Below are positions 33,431 to 42,215 of a stretch of 64,000 bases of DNA, piece by piece; position 1 is the stretch's first letter; the number at the start of each line of letters is the position of its first letter. The DNA is taken from positions 6,592,001 through 6,656,000 of the forward strand of contig NC_092590.1 in assembly GCF_047663525.1 (NCBI RefSeq). Reading direction: 5' to 3'. The notes under the pieces are model-generated. The model was given only the letters and a program-made list of their open reading frames with translations, was not told the DNA's origin and did not search any database. The DNA is from Anas platyrhynchos (Eukaryota > Chordata > Aves > Anseriformes > Anatidae). The translations under genes were made by a program, and so were the position numbers.

Positions 33431-34182
33431 CTGTATATAAACAAAACAGTAATGGTTAACAAAAGCAGAACCTATCTATCTTCCTATGAACAAAATTTTA
33501 AGTTCAATAAATCAAAAGAAGAACTACTAGAAAAGAAAAATAAAATAAAATTGATTCTAGTTAAAACATTTTTCTTTATTAACTGGATCTAACAGCTTCC
33601 CCCCACCAAACAACCCAAGAAATTTAGTTAAACATTATTATCCTATTGAATAATCATTACTAGTGAATTGCTGTAAATGCATGATTGCCTCTTATTATGA
33701 ACTACCCAGTAAAAGACTTCAAACTTCAGCTGTGTATTTCATTGCTACTTTATTAAAAATATCCTCATTTTCTGTTGCATTCCCCATCATGTTCCATTAA
33801 TTACTGCAACACTCTGAATCAAAACTGAGAAATTGTCTTTTCCTTAAGCTCTGAAAAAATCTGAGCTCACGAAAAGCTGAATGAAGTATACTTCACATTT
33901 TGCCTTTCATACAAAGAAAAGATGGTAAAAATTTAACAGATCTCAATAAGAGAGCCAGACTATTCATTTCATTCTTCAGCTGTGAAGTTATTAAAAAGAA
34001 GCAAAATTATGATGCAAACTTGGTTGCAGAGCAATCTCTCTGGGTATCTTGTTGATTAAAAATGCCAAATGATGAACAAAACCTACATTATTCATGTGAA
34101 TGAAATCTTGTGCTCATGGTTGATCTTAACTACATAAAAAAGAAAAACGACCCACACCATACTAGCTACCATAACTGCTTAC

Positions 34183-34279
34183 CTCTGACTGAAGTTTCAT
34201 ATCAACAGCTTTTTGCTTTTCAGCAATGGAGTCATAATGCCTCTCTTTCAAGTCAGCAATTTCTTCATCAGTCAACGGT
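34183..34279 (-). CDS. AP1AR: AP1AR coding exon 5 (residues 60-92)
   Basis: Acceptor TGCTTCTTAG and donor GAG|GTAAGC. The exon encodes PLTDEEIADLKERHYDSIAE and the start of the charged helical region, conserved with human. Confidence 0.95.
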
Positions 34280-35089
34280 CTAAGAAGCATGAGAGAAAAA
34301 CAAAAAGACTAAGCATTATTTACGCATGACAACCCTAAGTTGCAAAAGTAATTTAAATGTATCCACAGTCTTTCTTTCTTGACTTGCCCTTTAAAGCAAA
34401 TTCAACAAGCCGTGCATTTGGCCTGCTACTCCTGAGCACAGTTCCAAAGTTCCAGTTTATTTGAGATAATGCTGTCCTGCCTTTCCCTTATAAGGCTTTT
34501 TTTTTTTTTCATTTTATAAAAAAAAAAAATACCCTCAAAACATCATTTGCTAACAGAACTAACAGAATAAAATGGTTAAACTGTCATGGCTGTGTAAATC
34601 TCACTTTTTCCTTATTTGTTCAGGTGCCCTACTTGCAATTTATTTCCCTTTCATTTGTTGCCTAATTTTATGTATGTAACAAACAAGAGTAGAAGAGTGT
34701 TATAGTAATACTATAATGTTTGCTATAGTATTTTTCTGGGACTGCTGACAGGGAACAACATTTTGAGAATCAAACTTAAGTAATACAAAACATCTAGAAT
34801 TAGGCAAAATATATAATTCAGTGTTTTCATACATTTCCTATACAGCAGGCCTCTAAGTTTCTACTGCTTACATAAATATTACCATGATCACAAAAAATAA
34901 GTAAAAAAAAAAAAAAAATCACTGAAGTTGCAGCCCAAATGCCTGTGTAATTTTAAAGGCAGCCCCCAAGAACAAGAATAAAGACTCCACAATGCACTCA
35001 AGAATGGATTTTGACAGAAAGTCTCAACAAATTTAATAATTTAATAGGAGAGCAGAGGGAAAGAGAGACCCTGAATCTTGATGTCTTAC

Positions 35090-35115
35090 CTGTGACTGCT
35101 TCCTGGACTTTCCCC
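35090..35115 (-). CDS. AP1AR: AP1AR coding exon 4, 26-base microexon (residues 52-60)
   Basis: Acceptor ATATACAG at 35123-35116 and donor CACAG|GTAAGA at 35090/35089 bound 26 bases encoding GESPGSSH plus two bases of Arg60. Skipping this exon alone would shift the frame. A long (AT)n array lies about 110 bases upstream of its acceptor in the preceding intron. Confidence 0.93.
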
Positions 35116-35222
35116 CTGTATATTTAAAAAAAGAAAAAACAAAAACACTGATTTTTAGAGAATCTCATTAATCAATCAATTTTAAGAGAGGAAAAGTGCA
35201 CAATATGAAATGAGTTTCTCCC

Positions 35223-35246
35223 ATATATACATATATATATATATAT

Positions 35247-35308
<62 letters not shown>

Positions 35309-35309
35309 C
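35223..35309 (+). repeat. (AT)n microsatellite
   Basis: An almost uninterrupted TA dinucleotide array, broken once by AAAATA, ends in GTATGTATGCATA. It lies in AP1AR intron 3, upstream of the 26-base exon, and is expected to be highly polymorphic. Confidence 0.95.
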
Positions 35310-36023
35310 ATATTTTATAACTGGGGAGAAAAAAATCCCTCCCTTACACAGTTTTAATTTGGAATTTCAAAAGATCTTTATCACGTAATCAACCAAAGTG
35401 GATGACTAAGTAAAACAAATAAGTACTTCCAACTTTCCAACTGAAAATAAATATTCCAGTCGTGTATTTCAGGAATCACGCAACTAGCCTTAAATACAGA
35501 GCAGGGTATTGAAAATACGTTTTTCCCTACCATTAGGGATCTATATTCAATTCATAGTGAAGTTTTAAGGCCAACTGGTATTATTCTGAAGCAATCTTCA
35601 GCCAGTTTACCCATAACTGTCAAGACAGTACTGCTAAAACATTCCTTAGCAAAGCAACTCATGCCCATTTACATAGTCGGAGAGCAATTGCTGAGTCATT
35701 TACAAGAGCTATACTACAAGAAAATTCTCCTTCAAGGTTTTTTTTTGCTTATCTTTCTGTCTTCCTAATACCTTTAGTGGTCTCTTCCAAAAAGCATTAC
35801 CTCCTATTCTCACCCCCAGACAGATTTCTCTCAGCTTTTCATCTCTCCCAAAGCATTGAATATTCATTCCTAGTGCAAGCAAAACCCAAAGTAAAAAACT
35901 CCAGCAACTTAAATCTAAACAAGTGTACACAGCATGAAGTAGGAGGAAGATACGGATCTTGCAACCGCACGTTGTGTGAGTGCACTGTACTAGCCGGTTT
36001 CACATTACGATGCAAGTACCTAC

Positions 36024-36050
36024 CTCATCACTTTCCACGAGGTTCTCAAA
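36024..36050 (-). CDS. AP1AR: AP1AR coding exon 3, 27-base microexon (residues 43-51)
   Basis: Acceptor TTTTCTGCAG and donor GAG|GTAGGT bound exactly nine codons, FENLVESDE, in phase 0 at both ends. Skipping would keep the frame and delete nine conserved acidic residues. Confidence 0.93.
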
Positions 36051-37724
36051 CTGCAGAAAAGAAAGCAAACAATCTTTACAATCCAATAAAATTAGTCATG
36101 AAACACCTGAGGTAAATATCATCCTTAATGTGATTGTAAAAATACTACTCCAAATGTAATACAGGGACTGCAATGCTATTTGAAACCTTCTCCTTTCTGA
36201 GGAACTACTACTGCATTTAGAGTAGGTCTTATCTTCTTATGTAGGTTTCTTTTCTTAAAACTTCACATTCTCCTAAAAAGAAGAGTCAAACTTTCACTAC
36301 AGTTTATGTGAGGGCCCTAATCAGAATGAAATCTGTTTGGCTTATACGATTGTTAATAATTCCACGCATCTGAAGCATTATAATACAAGCAGTGAAAGGA
36401 ATGGTATGAGCATTAAATATACCACAGCACACATTCAATTTAAAAAGCACACAATGTGAGAGGTATGCTGCAAGTAATTTCCCCCCTGCATGGCAACCGT
36501 GATGATGATCAGAAAGTATTTGAAGAAGTTTTTAATTTACAGAAAACATAAGGTTACTTTCTACACAGAATTCTAAAAACAAACAAGCACACGCCCCATA
36601 CCCCAGCTTTGCACATAAGATACTAAAGGTCAATAAAATGATGTAATGCTTTATGGTAGGAAGACAAAAAAAAAAAACAAAAAACCAAACAGGTCTAGAA
36701 CACCTTGCAGCATTCAAGCTGCGTGAACTCATACAGCAGAAGTTGAACTATCACATAACACAAAACAAAGCAAGTGAAAATTCTCCATACTGTTTTTATG
36801 ATAGTAATCATAAACACAGCCAATATATAAAACATGGACAGCACCTACAGCAAGACTCCTTACTGACCTCTGCATTGACTAACTGCTGTAAGCAGAGTAT
36901 GAGGAAGAACTTGAGGGGAAGACAGAACCTTCTTTTCCCTATCATATCACTGCTGCAGGAACACTCTCACAACTGGAAGCTGTGTGCTAAAAGCAGATTT
37001 CCCCCACTCTATATTTGTCCCTTTTCTTGAAAACCAAAGCAGCAATTAATTACTGTTATTCTCAGTAATGGGGACATCTGTAAGGTCTAGGACTTTCAGA
37101 CTGTAAGAAACACCAGTGAAAGTAAATCAGGTTATTCTGAGAATCTCACATTATACAACTTAACCTTACATTTCCTTTGCCAAAAAGGGGTGATATTCAG
37201 TAGCCAAGAGGTATGTAGCGAACAAGAGGGACCAGAGTGCATCTAATTATACAGTAACCTCAGCAGATTCTAGCTTTTCATAGAATCAGAATCACGATCC
37301 CACAGTCAAGAATTAAATATCCTGCACTTGCGAGCAGAAAAGGAAAATTACTCCTAGCACAGCAGGGATGAAAGACACAATTGACAGACTTTGGAATGCT
37401 CTGGCGGTGAGTATCAGGTGGGTACAGATTCTTTATGTCAGATCACAACAGATGGCTTTTCTTTACAAACGATAAATTAAAGTGAGATGATGTATTAAGG
37501 TTCTGAGGTACCACAAGAACTACAAACTTGCCACCTAGTACTGCATCAATTCAATCTAGAACACCCTAGAATATTTCAGTGTACCTAAACTGCAAGTAAG
37601 CATTAAAGGCATTGCTAGAATTCATCTTTTTCCACTGTTTTTTTTCCCTAGAACAAACAAAAAGAACACCCAATTCCCTCCCCCTATAAAAAAAAATAAA
37701 AGGGATGGAAGTGTAAGCACTCAC

Positions 37725-37773
37725 CTCTATAGTGAAGTGTTCTCCTGTTGCACATGTTCTGAAATACTTTGAT
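37725..37773 (-). CDS. AP1AR: AP1AR coding exon 2 (residues 26-42)
   Basis: This 49-base exon has acceptor TTTTTACAG at 37782-37774 and donor GAG|GTGAGT at 37725/37724. It encodes SKYFRTCATGEHFTIE, nearly identical to the human segment. The intron upstream is 4.1 kb. Confidence 0.95.
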
Positions 37774-38147
37774 CTGTAAAAACAAGACTAGTGTTACTCT
37801 ACGAAATAGTCATTGTTTCAATTCAGAGCAGAAGAAAAACAAATTTGATACTTAATTTTAAATAGCTTGTGCAACATTTAAATGTAAAAGGAATATAGAA
37901 CCTTCACTTACTAAACATGTTTACTTGTCACCCTGTGCTCTGCATTGCTGGGAGCACAGGGGCAAAACATTTAAACTTCTTGTACAGAACTGGAGAAAAC
38001 AGACCCAAATGAGAGAAATCACTTATCAGCATGATGGCCTTGACATTGACAGGCACTGAGCATCTCGGCGATACCTTTAATAATACTTGTCTTGAAAAAA
38101 ATTATTACGGACTAATTTTGAAAGCCCTTCTGTCCATCGTGGCACAT

Positions 38148-38175
38148 TATGCTCATAAAAGTCTTTATGAGCATA
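38148..38175. repeat. Inverted repeat, 12-bp arms, tetraloop
   Basis: TATGCTCATAAA at 38148-38159 and TTTATGAGCATA at 38164-38175 are exact complements separated by AGTC. Confidence 0.85.
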
Positions 38176-39525
38176 GCATCTTGGACAATGTCAACGTTGA
38201 ACAATGCACCCTATTTTGACAGCTTGATGCAGCTGGAAGGTTGACCTTCTGCTTCCCGCATACCCACAGAAGCATGACCAACCATCTGAAGAACAACCAA
38301 CAGCCTCTGAGAAACGTGTCTACAGAGAGGTGAAGACAATGCTTCCCAGCTAGAAAACCAGATATTCAGAGTCTGGAATTTTATACAGGGAATCAGTCTC
38401 TTTCTTAATCCTTAATCTACCTCAGTGTTATCCTTTGTAAAAATAAACAAATGCCAATGCAGTATTGAGTTACCCCAATCTATTTTACCCAGTGAAAGAG
38501 GTTTGGCTGTTATCCAAAAGTAAATTCAAAGTGGTGCTTCAGTAAAACATCCATTTCATCTAACTTTTGTAAAACCAGAGTTTCCTAGTGCAGTTTCTCA
38601 CCGATACAAGGAATAAATCTAGGGCCTCTGGCATTTCTATACTTGTAGCATAGATTGTTCTGCACTTGCAATCAACACCTACTGCCACTTTACTGAAAGC
38701 AACACGCTGGCCAAAGCCTGAACTACTTTAATCACATCATATTTCATCCCCATCCCATTTTCCTTTGGAGGTCAGTCAGAACATGCCTCTTCTAGCAAAC
38801 TGCAACCTGCTTCAGCATGGACTTCTGGTCAACCCTTCCTTGGATATAGGCCCATGCAGAATTGGCCCTAAAGAATCACTTCCAGTTGATTCATTGCTAT
38901 GAAACTGGCAGTGAATGGACACTTTATTTCATGCACTACATCTTCACTGTAACTGGGACACCTGGCATGAACACTTGAAGTAATTTCACTCTTATTTCTG
39001 TAACATTTTGGCGTGCAGGAGCCAGTACCATTAGGAATCTAGTTTAGTAAGATTGTTACTCAAAATTGTTTTAGAACCATGTGTCTTCCAACAGAATGAC
39101 ACCCCTGGTTTACAGCATCAGGGCTGATGAAAACATGCTCGCTTATTTCAGACAGATGAGCTGCAGTCAGATTAGTTGCAAGAATTCCACAGTAAACTGA
39201 TGGAAAACTAAGACAATGCAGCGGGAGCTTACTAAACATAGCTACAAATATACCAACAGCGGTGACACTTCAGGGAAGATCTGGGGTTCCTGCTACCTGC
39301 TGAACAGGGACTCAGTAACAGACCTGATTCTGCACAAGAGCTGGAGCCCTGAAATCCCAGAGCGACCGAGGACAGAAGTGCAGACATCAGCTTTATCCCT
39401 ACACACTCCAACTTCAACTGGAATATTAAAATGCTTACAGCTTTTGTTAGTCTCATTTAAGCTCTACTATATTTAATAGAACAGACTTTAGAAACACAAA
39501 GGTTTTAAAAGGCACTAGGGAAAGC

Positions 39526-39590
39526 AGTTTGGCTGGTAGGCCATGGGACCTACAGAGACCATCAGGTCAACCTTCAAGTTCTAAAGCAAC
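39526..39590 (-). mobile_element. Possible diverged CR1 remnant
   Basis: The plus strand reads GTTTGGCTGGTAGGCCATGG, then GACCTACAGAGACCATCAGG and TCAACCTTC. The spacing of GTTTGG, GGGACC, GAGACCATC and TCAACC resembles the complemented CR1 3' end, but many positions differ. Weak call. Confidence 0.3.
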
Positions 39591-41800
39591 TAAAGACACT
39601 GACTCCAAACCACTCTGTTAATATATATGTACCTTATTCTCCATTTACACATGGAAAAAATCACAAAAAAAATAGCATTTAATGTATTAAAATCATGACA
39701 TGAGGTAAAATTGTTTTTTTTTTTTTTTTCTTTTCACACTAGTGGTGAAAGGGGTTGTTTTGATTTTGCTACATTTTGTTTTGTGATAACTATCCCCCCC
39801 CCATCTAAGCAAACAAATATACATGGTGTCTACATTATTTATTCTTTTATTTACTTATTTTAGCTGTCTATTTCTAAGAATCCTTACAGTCAAACATCGG
39901 GACAAAGTGGCAATGACCTACTTTCTAATTATGGCTGCAGCTTGCAGTATTTTAAGCAAAACTATTTCAGAGAAGCATAAGGACAGTCCCTAAAAATAAT
40001 AAAGAGCTACCAACAGAAAGTTTGTTTTTACAGAAAGGTGATCTTAAACTATACCAAAGACGACTCTCATGTTTTATTTCTCTCTGCATGTGCTCAACAC
40101 GAACTCTAAAATCACCGCAACAACTCATACGCAAATCCTCAAGCATTTGAACACAATTTAGTGTCTTGCAGGTCTTGGAAACACTTATTAAAACTATATT
40201 GTTAATTATTTAACTCAAAATTTACTGCTTCTAGTTAGATCTTTGAGCATCAAAGAACAATGAATTTCCAGTTTCAGAGAAAAAAATAAATCTGAGTGAC
40301 TAAGACAATCACAATTAACTTGATAAGCTACATTATGCTGTTCAAGACGCAGCCGGATCTGCAGAATTTGGTAGCAATCTAGCTTTTAAACTTAGGAAAC
40401 TTGCTATAACAAACATTTCACAGTTTTGTTTTTAATGCAATTCCCCGTCTCTCCCTCCACGCCCTTCAGAACACCTGAATTGCTCAACACTCCAACACCA
40501 CTCCATAAACTACCAGCCCAGGCAGAAAACAAAGGTCTATTGGGACATACTCTGCCCGACTGCAAGATGTAGCACTGATGATCTTTTTCTCGTAAGCTGC
40601 TTACAAATATATGATATTCCAGTTTCAAAGTTTAAAAGAAAATCCAAACAGGAGACTCCCCCCATCAGAAAAGTCTGTTTCCTCAACTACCATTTCGTTT
40701 TGCTGACACTTCTTAAAACCCTTCACTACAGGCAACACCTAAAGGAACATAGGGAGTAATTTAACATTACAGCAGCAGACGATAGTTTATTTCACTGCTA
40801 AGGAGAGTCTGATGTTGGACTACCAGAAGGAATATATGCAAACCTGAGAAGCTAAGCCATCATGGCAAACAACCTTTTCCCTTGAGGGAATGCTCTTATG
40901 AATCCCCCACAGCTTAAGACAATGTGTGCATCCACATTCATATTTGCCACTGAGAAAGCCACACGGGCAGTAACCTGGTAGCCACATGAAAGGCACCAAA
41001 ACACACAAAGCCTGGCAAGAAAGTTGGCAACCTCAGTGAGAGCTTGCTGAAGTTTGCTGGGGAACACAAGGTACACAGTGGTTACTTCATGAATCTGACG
41101 CGCACCCAAGCCAAACACCAGAGATGCTGCTGCAAGAAATGATGAACATACAAGAGCAGCAAGCCAACAATATCCCACCCCAAGCTCAGACAGTATTGTA
41201 AACATACAGAAAAAAAAAGTAATAAGGAAAAGAAGTATAGGCAATAGTCACTTTAGAGCAGAGTGTAAGATACAAGATAGCAGCATATCCAGCAACTGCT
41301 GTTAAGCAAAGCCAGTCCTGTGCTTTTGTGGACTCTGTCTCCTACCCGATGCCTGGCAGGCAGCTGAAGGTAGCAGGGCAGCAAAACCAACCAGAAACCA
41401 AGCACAAACCCACCAACCCTCACAACCAAAGCCGTCAGTCCCAAGGGTACGCACGCTTTGCAACCACTGCCCCCGGATGCTAGAAACAGACTGCGAGCCC
41501 AAACCATAGGATCACCAAAACACCACGTGCAGAGCCGGAGCCTATCAAGCTCTACCTTTCCCTCTCACAGGGCAAGGCACGGCTGGCTAAGCGACACCAC
41601 ACAGGCACCCCAAACACCCCCGGTTATACCCAAACAGACCCCCCCCTACACCCACCCTGCCGGGAGCAGCCCGAGCTCTGCCCCCTTCCCCTCAGGGGCG
41701 ACCCCCGGGGTCCCTGCAACAAAATGGGCGCCGGGCTCCCGCTCGCCCCTCGCCTCTCCCAGCCCCCCCGGCTGTGCCCCGGGCCAGAGCCCGGCTGCGG

Positions 41801-41845
41801 GGGGAGGAGGAGGAGGAGGAAGAGGAGGAAGAGGAGGAGGAGCAG
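41801..41845 (+). repeat. GGA/GGAA triplet tract
   Basis: Repeated GGAGGA with occasional GGAAGA on the plus strand lies in AP1AR intron 1, just downstream of exon 1, where the transcript reads TCC/TTC. Confidence 0.9.
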
Positions 41846-41906
41846 GGCGGAGCCGGCGCCTCCCCGCCCCGGGGAGGGCAGAGGGGGAGCGGCGCTGCCC
41901 GCTTAC

Positions 41907-41983
41907 CCTCCGCCTCGCTGGAGCCGGCTCGCTTCCCTCCGCAGGAGCGGCCCGCAGCACCACCGCGCCCAGCAGTTCCCCAT
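41907..41983 (-). CDS. AP1AR: AP1AR coding exon 1 (residues 1-26)
   Basis: The exon begins MGNCWARWCCGPLLRREASR, matching the human MGNCC...LLRKEAGRLQR start. Cys 4, 9 and 10 are candidate palmitoylation sites; the human CC pair at 4-5 is split here. ATG 41983 has G at -3 and G at +4. A second, out-of-frame ATG lies five bases upstream at 41988. The donor is GGAGG|GTAAGC (41907/41906), leaving a GG completed by the A of exon 2. It sits within a CpG-rich, GGA/TCC-rich region. Confidence 0.9.
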
Positions 41984-41995
41984 CGCATCCTGGGA

Positions 41996-42045
41996 TCTTC
42001 CTCCTCTTCCTCCTCCTCCTCCTCCTCTTCCTCCTCCTCCTCCCT
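41996..42045 (-). repeat. AP1AR: GGA triplet tract, AP1AR 5' UTR/promoter side
   Basis: The plus strand is a TCC/CTC run, so the AP1AR transcript strand reads GGAGGA/GGAAGA directly before the start codon. It is complementary in sense to the tracts at 41801-41845 and 42128-42215. Confidence 0.9.
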
Positions 42046-42127
42046 GCGGGCCGCCGGCGCCGATTCAAACAGCCCCAGCGGCCGCGCCGGCAGGGCGGCG
42101 GGGAAGGAACAAAGGGGCGGGCTGGGG

Positions 42128-42215
42128 GCGGCGAGGAGGAGGAGGAGGAGGAGGAGGAGGTGGAGGAAGAGGAGGAGGAGGAAGGGGAGGAAGGAGAGGA
42201 GGAGGAGGAGGAGGC
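42128..42215 (+). repeat. GGA/GAA triplet tract
   Basis: This is a long purine run of GGA with interspersed GGAAGA and GGTGGA units on the plus strand, upstream of the AP1AR start. Confidence 0.9.

Larger units (their letters stand above)
37774..41906 (-). other. AP1AR: AP1AR intron 1
   Basis: This 4.1-kb intron has no recognisable coding exon. It contains a 12-base-arm hairpin at 38148-38175, a possible old CR1 remnant at about 39526-39590, a T-rich run at 39714-39732, and GGA-rich sequence near its 5' end. Confidence 0.85.
26382..41983 (-). other. AP1AR: AP1AR gene, full coding span (10 exons, 301 aa)
   Basis: AP1AR (gadkin, gamma-BAR, C4orf16) is a palmitoylated adaptor of trans-Golgi/endosomal vesicles. 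It binds clathrin adaptor AP-1 and kinesin-1 and sequesters the ARP2/3 complex. Exons (minus): 41983-41907, 37773-37725, 36050-36024, 35115-35090, 34279-34183, 33430-33332, 30176-30115, 29024-28951, 28136-28008, 26647-26382. They sum to 906 bases, open throughout, with GT/AG borders, giving 301 residues (human 302). Features: N-terminal Cys 4, 9 and 10 (lipidation candidates); conserved ENLVESDEGESPGSS (44-58); a charged coiled coil at about 63-132; conserved SSDATVLTPNTESSCDLMTK (173-192); and two acidic-tryptophan peptides, LEWEDEE (207-213) and LEWENDF (257-263), in the region reported to contact AP-1 and ARP2/3. The function is from family knowledge; the exons and residues are read directly. 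Confidence 0.95.

Noticed and set aside
37279..37305. CATAGAATCAGAATCACGATCC as a CR1 3' terminus
   Set aside because: Only the octamer-like CATAGAATCA fits; no adjoining CR1 body is visible.
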